A DNA stretch of 64,000 bases from Propioniciclava sp. MC1595 (GTDB lineage: Bacteria; Actinomycetota; Actinomycetes; Propionibacteriales; Propionibacteriaceae), in the NCBI RefSeq assembly GCF_017569205.1, contig NZ_CP071870.1:3348001-3412000 (forward strand), read 5' to 3'. Made by a program: the position numbers and the translations under genes. This document shows, piece by piece, positions 25,717 through 34,549 of the stretch. Within the stretch, counting starts at the first letter, position 1. Every line of letters begins with the position of its first letter. The notes beneath the pieces are model-generated. The model had not been told where the DNA came from and made no database searches. It saw only the letters and a program-made list of their open reading frames with translations.

Positions 25717-27918
25717 ATGCAGGCGTTGAAGCCGTGGTGGCTCGTGTCGGTGTTGGTGGCCCTGGCTCTGATCGCGACGGGGTGCACCGGCGCCCCGCCC
25801 CCGGTTGAGCCCAGCCCGGAGCGGGTGCGGGTGGCGTACTCGGCAGGGGGCGACCCCATCCCGGTCGTGCCGAAGCGGCAGGTCGTGGGATCGCAGGGGG
25901 CGCGCATCGAGGGGGCGGCCGTTGTCGAGGTGCCGGCCGGCGCGGTTCCAGACGGACGCGAGGTCGAAGTGGGGGTGGGCGACGCGCTGGGCGCCATCGA
26001 CGGGCTGACCCAGGAGGTGTTCGGTGCGCCCGTGCTGGTCGTTCACGACGTCGATCTGGAGAAGCCGATTCGCGTGCGCTGGAACATCGGCAACCTGACC
26101 GAGGAGCAGCGCTCGACCATCCTCCTGGTGCGCTGGAACGACGAAGTGGGTATGTGGCAAGTGCCGGGGCAGGCGGCATCCATCGAGGGCGACACCCTGG
26201 TCGCCGACCTGCAGCAGTTCTCGTTCTGGACCTGGGTCAGTGGCGGTGCGGCCACGGTGAGCCAGGTATCTGGCGAGGTCTTCGGCAAGCGCACTTCCGC
26301 GCCCACGTGTTCGAGTGGCTCGCTCCCGGGCTGGGTGCGCAACGTCGTGCGCCCCGATGAGGACCAGTCGGGGATGCCGATCCGCACCTGCGTGGAGCCC
26401 GACAAGAACGACGTTCTGACCGTGCGCGTGGCGAACAACCGGCCCTACACGCAATCGCTGGACCTGGTGAACGGCGACCGCTACGCCTGGGCGTGGGCGG
26501 GCGAGGAGGACTTCACGGTCGCCGGGATCATCCGCGGCTACCTCAACCGGGCCCTGTCGGATGACAACAGCCTGGCCATGGCCCCCGCCAAGGCGACCGC
26601 GGTGGGCCTGGGGCGTCCCGACGAGATGGGGGAGGTGCAGCTCACCCTGCAGGCCGACCCGACCATGAAGACGGTGGCCGCCGACATCCTGATCGCCGTG
26701 CTGGGATCGGTGCTCGACCTGGACAACGTGGGCGGCTTCGACTCCGACATGGTGAACGCGTTTGTGCAGACGATCTACGACTGTGGCGGCAGCGAGGTGC
26801 TGAAGTCCCGCGAGGGGGTGGGGCTCGACACGTTCGGCAAGGCCTTCGAGACGGTGAAGACGTGCGGGACCTCCACCGAGGTGCACCGGGCCATCCAGCA
26901 GGTCTTGCTCCAGCGGAGCGACGGGACTCGGGAAGGCCTTGGGCGAGCGCTCGGGACGAACCGGGCACTGCAGTCGGCGCTGGGCAAGCTGGGCATCTAC
27001 CTGAAGGTGGCAGACTTCTCCAGCTACACCAGCGAACTGGCCTCCTCCAGCATGATCGGGAAGGTGCAGGTGACCGTGTTCGGCACGGGACGCCCCCAGA
27101 TGCTGGGCGAGTGGAAGCCGGATTGCCGCAACGCCGCCAGCGACTCCGGCGTGCTGTTCAAGAACCTCGCCCTGCAGGACGTCTTCAAGGACACGAGCAA
27201 GGAGTACTGGAAGTTCTCCGAGTGGGAGCCGAGCGCGAAGAAGGCCGTGCAGCCCCTCAAGTCCTGCAAGCCTGACCACATTGAAGCCGTGGCCGCCAAC
27301 GTGGAGAAGACGTGGGGTGACAAGAAGGCCGCCGCGGTCGTGGCGTTGAAGATCCGGGCGCTGGCCGGGGGTGGACTGCCGTCGGACCTGGACCTGCTCA
27401 ACAGCACCCTGCCGGCGAACGTGTGTTGGACCGGTGAGAGTGGGTGGCAGCACGCGGCGCCGATCAAGCTGAAGAACGGTCAGGGTGCCGCCTGGGTGGC
27501 CGACCGTTCCTACGCCGAGGCCGGCATCATGGAGACCAAGGTGGTCGGACGCGCTGACGTGGATGGCGACGGCGAACAGGAGGTCGTGCTCGACCTGGCC
27601 TGCGCCGGCAGCGAACCCGAGCGCTGCTGTGCCGGCCGCGCCTCCCTCATGCCCACCATCGGGGTGTTCAAGCCGGGGACGCCCTTGCGCCAGGTGGCGC
27701 CCAGCCTCATGGGGGGCGCCTCCGAACCCGGTGGCGAGTTCGGGCCCGCCGACCGTAGGATCGACTCCATCTCCCTGCGGGGGAAGGTCATCGTCACGCA
27801 GGAGACGATCATCTACCCCGAGGGGTACACCGCTGCCCAGGTGGGTGGCGACCCGTCCGCGGCCGTGACCGTCGAGTACCAGTTCAAGGCGGGGAAGTGG
27901 GTGGCGTCGCGGCCGTAG
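25717..27918 (+). CDS. Large secreted lipoprotein of unknown function
   Basis: A 733-residue protein from ATG 25717. The signal peptide LKPWWLVSVLVALALIATGC ends in a lipobox (ATGC), so it should be lipidated outside the membrane. Residues about 45-200 are beta-rich with GAAVVEVPAGAVPDGREVEV, a ZU5-like pattern seen in surface proteins. The middle is helical. Near the C-terminus VVGRADVDGDGEQEVVLDLAC resembles an FG-GAP/EF-hand-like calcium site. Several Cys pairs suggest disulfides. Codon use is strongly high-GC, like host genes. No family is recognised with confidence; neighbours give no function. Confidence 0.75.
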   Translation: MQALKPWWLVSVLVALALIATGCTGAPPPVEPSPERVRVAYSAGGDPIPVVPKRQVVGSQGARIEGAAVVEVPAGAVPDGREVEVGVGDALGAIDGLTQEVFGAPVLVVHDVDLEKPIRVRWNIGNLTEEQRSTILLVRWNDEVGMWQVPGQAASIEGDTLVADLQQFSFWTWVSGGAATVSQVSGEVFGKRTSAPTCSSGSLPGWVRNVVRPDEDQSGMPIRTCVEPDKNDVLTVRVANNRPYTQSLDLVNGDRYAWAWAGEEDFTVAGIIRGYLNRALSDDNSLAMAPAKATAVGLGRPDEMGEVQLTLQADPTMKTVAADILIAVLGSVLDLDNVGGFDSDMVNAFVQTIYDCGGSEVLKSREGVGLDTFGKAFETVKTCGTSTEVHRAIQQVLLQRSDGTREGLGRALGTNRALQSALGKLGIYLKVADFSSYTSELASSSMIGKVQVTVFGTGRPQMLGEWKPDCRNAASDSGVLFKNLALQDVFKDTSKEYWKFSEWEPSAKKAVQPLKSCKPDHIEAVAANVEKTWGDKKAAAVVALKIRALAGGGLPSDLDLLNSTLPANVCWTGESGWQHAAPIKLKNGQGAAWVADRSYAEAGIMETKVVGRADVDGDGEQEVVLDLACAGSEPERCCAGRASLMPTIGVFKPGTPLRQVAPSLMGGASEPGGEFGPADRRIDSISLRGKVIVTQETIIYPEGYTAAQVGGDPSAAVTVEYQFKAGKWVASRP

Positions 27919-27950
27919 CGTGGAGCGTCCCTGCGGTTGGGATGGCGGTG

Positions 27951-27968
27951 GGCTAACGAACGTTAGCC
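27951..27968. promoter_or_regulatory. TetR-type operator before the truncated TetR gene
   Basis: GGCTAACGAACGTTAGCC, a perfect 18-bp palindrome ending 11 bp before the ATG at 27980. It probably was the autoregulatory site of that regulator. Confidence 0.65.
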
Positions 27969-27979
27969 GAAGGAGCGCC

Positions 27980-28323
27980 ATGCGACGCCACGCCCGCACC
28001 GACTTGTTGGACGCCGCGCAGTCCCGGCTGGCCGAACACGGCTACGCGGGCACGTCGATCCGCGACCTGGCGGCCGATTTCGGCATCAAGGAAAGCTCGG
28101 TCTACAAGCACTTCTCCAGCAAGCAGGCACTGCTGGAGACCGTGTTGGCCCGCGCCGATGAGCGGGTGGCCGCGACGGCCACTGCGCTGGGGGTTTCGGA
28201 TGATGACACCCCGACGCCGCCGCCGCGACCTACGACGGCATCATTCTCGACCGCCTGACCAAGGTCGCGCAGCCGTTGTCGAACTGCATGTGGGGCCACC
28301 ACACGCGGACACGCCCTCCGTGA
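27980..28323 (+). pseudogene. TetR-family regulator, N-terminal remnant with frameshift
   Basis: MRRHARTDLLDAAQSRLAEH with YAGTSIRDLAADFGIKESSV and YKHFSSKQALLETVL is an intact TetR DNA-binding domain (residues 1-55). Around the GCC-repeat at 28213-28226 the frame shifts: the original frame ends at 28258, whereas the alternative frame reads YDGIILDRLTKVAQPLSN and stops at 28321-28323. Most of the ligand-binding domain is missing. The break lies just left of the IS21-like element (from 28342), which may have removed the rest. Confidence 0.75.
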
Positions 28324-28450
28324 TGTGAGTATTTGGAGTCGTGAGCGCCACTGATTATTGCGGTTGAGCGCCACTCGATATTCACTCTCAGGGCCACTGG
28401 TATTGCCGGTGAGCGCCACCCCGGTCGGTGCGACGCTCACCGGCCCGGGT

Positions 28451-29203
28451 TCAGCCGGCCGCGGCGGCGGCGGAGTGCTCCCGCATGTTGACGTCGCCGG
28501 TCTCGATCCAGAGGGTGTTGTGGACGATGCGGTCCATGATCGCGTCGGCGTGGACCCCTCCGCCGAGGCGCTGGTGCCAGTCCTTCTTCGCGTACTGGGT
28601 GCAGAACACCGTCGAGGTGGCGTCGTAGCGGCGTTCGAGGAGCTCGAGCAGCATGGACCGGACGTCGTCGGTGGGCGGGTCGAGCAGCCATTCGTCGATC
28701 ACGAGGAGCGTGAACGTGGAGTACTTCCGCAACCACTTCTCCCGACCGGCGGGCTTGTCTTTCGCCGCGGTCCAGGTCTCTTCGAGGTCGGGCATGCGGA
28801 TGTAGTGCGCCCGGTAGCGGTGCTGACACGCCTGCTTCGCCAGCGCCGACCCGAGGTAGCTCTTCCCGGACCCGGTGAACCCTTGGAACACGACGTTCAT
28901 GTGCCTCGTGATGAACTGGCAGGTCCCGAGCTGCGCGATCACGCCTCTGTCGAGCCCGCGTTGTTCGAGCATGTCGACGCGGCGGAGGTCCGCGTTCGGG
29001 TAGCGGAGCCCGGCGCGGCGGATGAGGCCTTCGACTTTGGAGTGGGTGAACGCGGCGTGGGCGTCGTCGACGGCGAGCTTGATCCGCTCCTCGAACACCA
29101 GCCCGATCGTGAGGGCGTCGTCTTGGATGTCGAGCGCGTCGACGAGGGCGGGGACGCCCATCTCTCGCAGCTTCCGCTTCGTCTCGGAGTCGAGCCGGCT
29201 CAT
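28451..29203 (-). CDS. istB: IS21-like IstB helper ATPase
   Basis: A 250-residue AAA+ helper starting at ATG 29203. Walker A is FQGFTGSGKSYLGSALAKQA (about 102-121), Walker B LLVIDEWLL, followed by the IstB pattern LLELLERRYDATSTVFCTQY. It overlaps the istA stop by 4 bp (ATGA). IstB assembles on target DNA and activates the IstA transposase. The gene is intact, but istA is split, so the pair cannot work in cis as they stand. Confidence 0.9.
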   Translation of the reverse strand: MSRLDSETKRKLREMGVPALVDALDIQDDALTIGLVFEERIKLAVDDAHAAFTHSKVEGLIRRAGLRYPNADLRRVDMLEQRGLDRGVIAQLGTCQFITRHMNVVFQGFTGSGKSYLGSALAKQACQHRYRAHYIRMPDLEETWTAAKDKPAGREKWLRKYSTFTLLVIDEWLLDPPTDDVRSMLLELLERRYDATSTVFCTQYAKKDWHQRLGGGVHADAIMDRIVHNTLWIETGDVNMREHSAAAAAG

Positions 29204-30003
29204 TGGGTGTCTCCTGCGTAGTAGTCGGCGCCGCGGACGTAGCCGGCGGGTTCCTCGTCGGCGGGTTCGAACCATGGGCCTCTGCCGCGTTGGTCCTGAT
29301 TCGAGTCGAGGATCGGCCGCAGGTGCGCATACCTGGGTGATCGGACTCGGGAATCGAGTGCGATGCCGGCGGCGGCTTCGACCCGGGTGGGGGAGTAGCG
29401 GCGGGTCAACCTGAGCACTGCCAGCGCGGCGCCGAGCCCCTGCTCGTCGACGGGGACGGACTCGAAGATGCGGTTCACGATCGTGGTGGTGTTCTCCCCG
29501 ATCCGAGCGGCCCACTCCCTCGCCCGTTGCGGGTCCATCTGCTGGTAGCGGGGCCCGTCGGGCAGATCCGAGTCGTGCGTCCGGTACTCGTTGACCACCC
29601 CGGCTGGGGCGAGGAGATGGCTGGTAAGCCGCTGATCCCCGGCGAACACCTCGAGGGTGGTGTCGGTGATGCGCAGGTCGACGGACCGACCGATGTTCTC
29701 GTAAGGGACCGAGTAGAAGTTCCTCTCGAACACCACGTGTCCGTTCTTCTGGACCTTGCGGCCGTAGAGCCACTGCGAGATCTCGAACCGAACCTGCGGG
29801 AGCGGCCGCAGCAGCGGCTTCTCCTCACCCTCGAACACCGAAAGCCTCGACCCGGCGCGTTTCTGAAACGGCTTCGCGTTGTAAGCGGCGACGCGTTCGT
29901 AGACCGCGGCCCGCAACTCCGGCAGCGTCGCGAAGGTGCGGTCGCGGAGAGCCGCGATCACCACCGTCGCAACGTTCCCGACCGTGCCCTCGACACTCGG
30001 CTT
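29200..30003 (-). pseudogene. istA: IS21-like IstA transposase, C-terminal part
   Basis: This encodes KPSVEGTVGNVATVVIAALR, the end of the catalytic rve domain with the family's Glu in SVEG, then LPELRAAVYERVAAYNAKPF and the Mu-C-like C-terminal domain ending AGDTQ. It is separated by 3.5 kb from its N-terminal part (33485-34240) through insertion of the RIT element. The two parts rejoin as KPKD-KPSVEG if the RIT element and one copy of the flanking 7-bp repeat are removed, which is the normal IS21 sequence at this place. Confidence 0.85.
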
Positions 30004-30010
30004 GTCCTTC
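30004..30010. repeat. 7-bp direct repeat flanking the RIT element (left)
   Basis: GTCCTTC here and at 33485-33491 flank the inserted DNA; the istA frame is continuous if one copy is kept. Likely target or crossover duplication. Confidence 0.65.
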
Positions 30011-30036
30011 TTATCCCGAATTCGGGATAAGAAGGA
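30005..30036. repeat. 32-bp perfect palindrome at the left end of the RIT element
   Basis: Centred on GAATTC, arms TCCTTCTTATCCCGAA. It joins the flanking repeat to an inverted copy of itself (GAAGGAC, 30031-30037) just before the 80-bp inverted repeat. The right end lacks this extra 27 bp, so the ends are asymmetric. Confidence 0.8.
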
Positions 30037-30037
30037 C

Positions 30038-30117
30038 TATCCCGAGGATCTGGTTATCCCGAGTCGTGGCCGTTGCTGCTTGTCAACGGGGGCTGTGGCT
30101 GGGGATCCTCGGGATAA
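30038..30117. repeat. 80-bp terminal inverted repeat of the RIT element (left)
   Basis: Exactly complementary to 33405-33484 over 80 bp. It contains three copies of TATCCCGAG or its complement, probably recombinase binding sites. Confidence 0.85.
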
Positions 30118-31137
30118 CTACGTGAGGCCTGCGAGTCGGAGGATCAGGTCGTCGTCTCCTTTCCAGAGGGGCGCGAGTTCGGGGGTGGCGCCGGCGGCTT
30201 TCTGGATCGCGTCGCGCACCATCTGGTTGTCGGCCGTGGCGTAGACGCTGGTGGTGGTGATGTTGACGTGGCCGAGAAACTCCTTGATGTGCGGCAGGGG
30301 TACGCCAGCCCGCAGCATCTGCATGGCCCGCGCGTGGCGCAACTGGTGGGCATGGACCCGTCGGGGGACATCCGGGCAACCCGGCCGGGCGGCTGCCGCG
30401 TATTTGTTCAGCAGGTAGTTGATGTTGTCTTGGCTCATCGGCTGGTGACGGCCGGCCCGGACCGTGTAGAACAGCAGCGTTCCCGGCTCTGGTGTGCCGA
30501 TGTGGAACGCGTCGAGGTACTGGTCAAGGTGACGGCAGGTCTTGTCCATGATCGGGATCGTCCGGGTCTTGTGGCCCTTGCCAGTCAGGATGACCCGGCC
30601 GTGCCCGCTGGTGGTGTCGAGGTCGGCGAGGGTCAGGTCGAGGACTTCCTGGATCCGGGCGGCGGCGTCGAACAATAGCAAGAAGATGGTGGTGTCACGG
30701 AGGCCCTGGCGGGTGCGCTGGCCCGGAGCGCGGATCAGTGCCTCGACGGCGGGCATGCTCAGCGCGTCCGGGGCGCGGGCCGGTACCCGGGCGGGCCGGA
30801 CTTGTTTGATGTCCAGCCAGACCGCGACCAGTGCCGGGTCTTCTGCGGCGCAGAACGACAGGAACGACTTGATCGCTGCCAGACGCTGGTTGGCCGAGGC
30901 GGGGCTGACGTGTCGGTCGTCGGTCAGCCAGGTGGTGAACCCCCGGATCGTCGCGTGGTCGATGGCTTCGAAGCTGACCGCGGTCAGGTCCAGCCCGCGG
31001 GTTTCGTGCAGGTAGGCCAGCAGCATGGTCAGCGCCGTCTTGTACGAGCGGATGGTATGGGCGCTGAGCCGACGTGAGCGCGGCAGGTAGACGGTCAGCC
31101 AGGAACGCACGAGCCGGAAGAAGTCATCCGTGTGCAT
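30118..31137 (-). CDS. RIT element tyrosine recombinase, third gene (RitC position)
   Basis: A 339-residue recombinase from ATG 31137, overlapping the upstream recombinase by 14 bp. The N-terminal SAM-like core-binding domain (TIRSYKTALTMLLAYLHE) is followed by the catalytic domain: the first Arg position reads DAAARIQEVLDLTLADLD, then HAHQLRHARAMQMLRAG (H-x-x-R) and LGHVNITTTSVYATADNQ with the nucleophilic Tyr. Its TGA-side end touches the left inverted repeat. In RIT elements the three recombinases are expressed as one unit; individual roles are not established. Confidence 0.85.
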   Translation of the reverse strand: MHTDDFFRLVRSWLTVYLPRSRRLSAHTIRSYKTALTMLLAYLHETRGLDLTAVSFEAIDHATIRGFTTWLTDDRHVSPASANQRLAAIKSFLSFCAAEDPALVAVWLDIKQVRPARVPARAPDALSMPAVEALIRAPGQRTRQGLRDTTIFLLLFDAAARIQEVLDLTLADLDTTSGHGRVILTGKGHKTRTIPIMDKTCRHLDQYLDAFHIGTPEPGTLLFYTVRAGRHQPMSQDNINYLLNKYAAAARPGCPDVPRRVHAHQLRHARAMQMLRAGVPLPHIKEFLGHVNITTTSVYATADNQMVRDAIQKAAGATPELAPLWKGDDDLILRLAGLT

Positions 31138-32098
31138 GGGAGGCCTCGGGCAGGACCGACTCGATACTGATGTTGGCCACCTGGCGCAGGTCGGCATGGA
31201 AATCGGGGGTCAGGTGGAAGTAGTACCAGGTGTCCTCGGGGTTGCTGTGCCCCAGGTGCAGGCTCAGGTACATCACCAGCGCCTGCGGGTCGCGGCCCGC
31301 ACGCACCCACCGGTTGACCGTTTCCATCACATGCGCATGCCGCAAGTCGTAGACCCGCGGTGGCGAGCCCGCGCCGGTTGTACCGGTCACCTCGGCGACA
31401 GCCAGGAGTTGACCGAACCAGTGGTCCAGGGTGCACGCACTGTAGAAGCCACCGCTCTGGTTCGGGAAGAACGCGACCCGGTTCGGGTGGTGCGCGCGGA
31501 TCGTGGCGTCGTAGCGGCGGCAGTAGTCGTGCAGGTCGGCCGACAGGTACACCACCCGGTCCTTGTGTCCTTTCGATTCGCGGATCTGGACGGTGCCCTT
31601 GGTCAGGTCGACGTCATTGCGGTGGAGTCGGCGGGCCTCGCCGGGGCGCAGACCCAGGCAGTAGATCATCCGGAAGACCACCGGGATGATCAGATGCCGG
31701 CACCCGCCGTAAGGGGTCGCCACGATCTGGTCGGCGGCGTCGAAGATCGCCCGCAGTTCTGCGTGGGTGTACAAGTGCGGACGGTAACGGACCTGCTTGC
31801 CTGGGATGCCCGGCGGGATCAGATAGGCGTCCACCCCGAGCCCAGCCATGTGTTTGGCCAACTGCCGGACCGGGGTGATGCGTCGCAGCTGCCCGTTGAC
31901 GTGCTCGCCGGGACGGCTGGTGGCCCAGCGCATCGCCATGTGCCGGCTCAACGTGGCCTGTCCCGGGTACTCGGTGGCGCACATCGCGTCGAACGCGCGC
32001 AGGTGTCGCTCCGAGGTCGTGTACGGGTACCCGAGCGCGTGCTTGACTTCGAGCAGGCCGTCGATGTGGCCGGCCAGGCCGCTGACCAGCCCGGTCAT
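31124..32098 (-). CDS. RIT element tyrosine recombinase, second gene (RitB position)
   Basis: A 324-residue recombinase from ATG 32098, which overlaps the stop of the first gene (ATGA). Catalytic elements: the first Arg in MIYCLGLRPGEARRLHRNDV, the Lys in IRESKGHKDRVVYL, the H-x-x-R box in VYDLRHAHVMETVNRW, and the C-terminal LHLGHSNPEDTWYYFHL with the candidate nucleophilic Tyr. The spacing is slightly unusual, as in RitB-type proteins. Middle gene of the overlapping trio. Confidence 0.85.
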   Translation of the reverse strand: MTGLVSGLAGHIDGLLEVKHALGYPYTTSERHLRAFDAMCATEYPGQATLSRHMAMRWATSRPGEHVNGQLRRITPVRQLAKHMAGLGVDAYLIPPGIPGKQVRYRPHLYTHAELRAIFDAADQIVATPYGGCRHLIIPVVFRMIYCLGLRPGEARRLHRNDVDLTKGTVQIRESKGHKDRVVYLSADLHDYCRRYDATIRAHHPNRVAFFPNQSGGFYSACTLDHWFGQLLAVAEVTGTTGAGSPPRVYDLRHAHVMETVNRWVRAGRDPQALVMYLSLHLGHSNPEDTWYYFHLTPDFHADLRQVANISIESVLPEASHAHG

Positions 32099-33336
32099 GG
32101 CCGTGCCCGGTTCGGTTCGATCCCAGTGAAGTCCAGGCAGCACTGCCGCATCCGGGCCTCGTCGCCTGCCAGATAGTGCTTGGCCGAGTCGATGCCGCGA
32201 TGACCCAACGCACCACTGATCACCGGCAGGGGCACGTCTTGCTGGAGCATGCCGGTCGCCAACGACGCCCGCAGCACCCGCATCCCTCGCCCCGTACCAC
32301 TGGTGTTGACCGTCTGGGCGCGGGCGAACGCGCCCGCCGCCACGTGATACAGGTCGGAGCAGCCCAAGCTGACGTGCGGGGCCTGGGAACGCAGGAACAC
32401 GTGATCGTCGAGCGCGTGAGCCGGTCGGTCGGACAGGAGATAGTCGGTGAGCGCCGCGCCGACGTCGGCCAGCAGCGGCAGCACCACCACCGTCCCGGTC
32501 TTGTGCTGGGTCACCGTGATCATCGCTTGGCGCCAATCGATGTCTGCCAGCCGAAGACCGGCGACATCGCTGGGACGCAGCCCCGTCCTGGCCGCCAGTA
32601 AGAGCATCGCCCGGTTCCGGCGTCCTACCGGTGTGGCCGGATCGGGGGAAGCCACCACCAACTCCACGTCGTCAGCCGACAACACCACCAGCGTCCGCAC
32701 ACGCCTGCAGTTCGCCGCCGGCACCGCCGGCGACAGCCGCGCGGACCGGCCGGTGTCCTCAAGGAACCGGCACCACACCCGCAAAGCGGTCAACACGGTC
32801 CGCATACTGCCCGGTGAGTAGCTGACGCCGAGGAAGGCCACCGCCGCCGACACGTCCCCCGCGGACACCCGCCGCACATCGACCACTCCGCGCTCCGGCA
32901 GCCAGGCCAGGACCTTCCGGCTGACCGTCGCGTATAGGGCCGTCGTGGCCGGTGCCAGTCCCTGGCCGGTCAGCCACTGCTCGAACTGTTCCTGTACCGG
33001 ACGGAACTCCGTAGTCAGGCCCTCATTGCGGTGCCGTCCTCGAGTCACTTTCCACGTGTACGTGCCGGTCGAGGCCACTTCCGACAACACCAACATGCCC
33101 TTGCGGAGCAGCTTGCGTTTCCACTCCTTGATGCGGCCCTCAGCGTGCTCGGCAGCCACCCACCGCAGGAACCCGGCCACCACCTCGTCGGTCAGTTCAA
33201 CAACGTCAGGCTCGCCGCAGAACACCTCGACCCGGGACCACGCCCACCGGTACTGCCACAACGTTGAGGGCGCATGCCCCAAAGCGCTGACCGCCGCGTC
33301 GGCCCGCGCGATCACCTCGCCAACAAAGACACCCAT
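32095..33336 (-). CDS. RIT element tyrosine recombinase, first gene (RitA position)
   Basis: A 413-residue recombinase from ATG 33336, the largest of the trio. A helical N-terminal region (about 1-110) precedes the core-binding domain and catalytic domain: RTGLRPSDVAGLRLADIDW carries the first Arg, MRVLRASLATGMLQQDV the third box, and LGHRGIDSAKHYLAGDE the nucleophilic Tyr. The usual HxLR is MRVLR here, so the His is replaced. Translation is coupled to the next gene by the ATGA overlap. The promoter should lie in or near the right inverted repeat (33405-33484). Confidence 0.85.
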   Translation of the reverse strand: MGVFVGEVIARADAAVSALGHAPSTLWQYRWAWSRVEVFCGEPDVVELTDEVVAGFLRWVAAEHAEGRIKEWKRKLLRKGMLVLSEVASTGTYTWKVTRGRHRNEGLTTEFRPVQEQFEQWLTGQGLAPATTALYATVSRKVLAWLPERGVVDVRRVSAGDVSAAVAFLGVSYSPGSMRTVLTALRVWCRFLEDTGRSARLSPAVPAANCRRVRTLVVLSADDVELVVASPDPATPVGRRNRAMLLLAARTGLRPSDVAGLRLADIDWRQAMITVTQHKTGTVVVLPLLADVGAALTDYLLSDRPAHALDDHVFLRSQAPHVSLGCSDLYHVAAGAFARAQTVNTSGTGRGMRVLRASLATGMLQQDVPLPVISGALGHRGIDSAKHYLAGDEARMRQCCLDFTGIEPNRARP

Positions 33337-33404
33337 GTCCGCTCACCTCCAAGCGAAAACCCAGCAGAGACGAGCAACGTACGACTGGAACGCCAGGAGC
33401 GTGA

Positions 33405-33484
33405 TTATCCCGAGGATCCCCAGCCACAGCCCCCGTTGACAAGCAGCAACGGCCACGACTCGGGATAACCAGATCCTCGGGATA
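33405..33484. repeat. 80-bp terminal inverted repeat of the RIT element (right)
   Basis: Perfect complement of 30038-30117. It ends exactly at the flanking GTCCTTC (33485-33491) and lies about 70 bp upstream of the first recombinase start, so it probably also contains that promoter. Confidence 0.85.
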
Positions 33485-34240
33485 GTCCTTCGGCTTCTTC
33501 ACCCGCCCGGGCAGCACCGCCGCCGAATAGTGCGCCGCGAGCTCCCGATACGCGTCGTTCAGCACCACCTCGCCCTCGGCAGGGTGCTTGATCACACCCG
33601 CCTTCAGGTTGTCCGGAACGATCCGCGGGACGGACCCGCCGAACCAGTCGAACATCGCCGTGTTCGCGCGCAGCCAGGTGTCCTGCTTCATATCCAGGGC
33701 CGGCTCGACGAACGAATACCTCGAGAACGGCAGCGTCGCGACGAACAAGTAGACCCTCGTCGCCTGCCCGGTGACCGGGTCGCTGAGCTGCATAGTCTTG
33801 CCCGACCAGTCGACCTCGACCGTCTGCCCGGCCTTATGACCGACCCGCGACGCCGCCCCGATCACCAGCACGTGACGCTGGTAGGTCTTGCAGAACCGGT
33901 CGTAGCCCATCGCCGTCTCACCCTTGGCCCGGCAGGCATCGACGTACTCGCCATGCAGCAGCTTCAACGTCACCCCGACCCTCGCGAGCTCCCGATGCAC
34001 CTTGTCCCAGTCCGGCTGCGCGTGAACACTCTCGTGCTCACCACGCCCGGGGAACAGCCGCGCATACACGTCCGCCTCCTCGAGCTCCGCGACGTCGTCC
34101 CAGCCGACGCCCTCCCGGTCAGCGGCGTCGAGCACCGCCGACACCGAGTGCCGAGACATACCCTGCGCCGCGATCTGCCGACCCGTGAGCCCCTCCGCGC
34201 GAAGCCTCAACACCAGCTTCGCCTTGATCCTGCGTACCAT
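33485..34240 (-). pseudogene. istA: IS21-like IstA transposase, N-terminal part
   Basis: ATG 34240 with AAGGAG upstream. It encodes the helix-turn-helix (AEGLTGRQIAAQGMSRHSVS) and the first part of the rve catalytic domain: VEVDWSGKTMQL holds the first Asp and PRIVPDNLKAGV the second. The frame continues correctly to GRVKKPKD and then runs into the RIT element, where it gains about 90 foreign codons before a stop. The Glu-containing end is at 29200-30003. Confidence 0.85.
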
Positions 34241-34250
34241 CCGAACTACT

Positions 34251-34284
34251 CCTTCTGCCGCGTGATCAGCCACGCGGCAGAAGG
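34251..34284. promoter_or_regulatory. Hairpin that covers the istA ribosome site
   Basis: Perfect 14-bp arms (CCTTCTGCCGCGTG) around a 6-bp loop. Read in the direction of istA, the second arm contains the AGAAGG part of the ribosome site, so transcripts entering from outside should fold and hide it. Such folds limit transposase synthesis by read-through in several IS. Confidence 0.65.
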
Positions 34285-34549
34285 AGCCTAGGAAGGCGGC
34301 GCCGAACCCGAATACTCGGTGGCGCTCAACGACGCGAACGCGCCCACGAGCAGGTGGCGCTCAACCGCAATACTCGTGGCGCTCAGAGAAGCGAATATTC
34401 AGTGATGCGAAGGACTCAAAGCGGGACGAAGGGCCCGCACGACCCAACAACCCGCGCCGCCGATCATCCGCTCTTGCCGCGGTCAGCGCGGTGTCGCGGT
34501 CGGTTCCTGCCGAAGACAGAACGTTGCGCGGACCGCATATCGTCAGACC

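Larger units (their letters stand above)
30011..33484 (-). mobile_element. RIT element (three tyrosine recombinases) inside istA
   Basis: Three tyrosine-recombinase genes overlap head to tail on the minus strand between 80-bp perfect inverted repeats. This is the hallmark of recombinase-in-trio (RIT) elements. The unit lies inside istA of the IS21-like element, flanked by GTCCTTC. All three genes look intact, so it may still move. No cargo gene is present. Confidence 0.88.
28342..34385 (-). mobile_element. IS21-like element, interrupted by a RIT element
   Basis: Both ends carry inverted copies of TGAGCGCCAC (28342-28351 and 34376-34385), repeated internally two or three times at each end, as in IS21. 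The element encodes istA and istB on the minus strand. Without the nested RIT element it would be about 2.56 kb, the normal IS21 size. No clear target duplication was found. Confidence 0.8.

Noticed and set aside
25528-27999. Very long open frame on the minus strand opposite the large lipoprotein gene
   Set aside because: The plus strand has a signal peptide, lipobox and normal codon pattern; the opposite frame is a high-GC shadow with compositionally biased protein (many His, Gly, Val, Arg).
29255-29275. T-loop-like GGTTCGAACC suggesting a tRNA
   Set aside because: It lies inside the coding part of istA and no acceptor or anticodon arm can be built around it.
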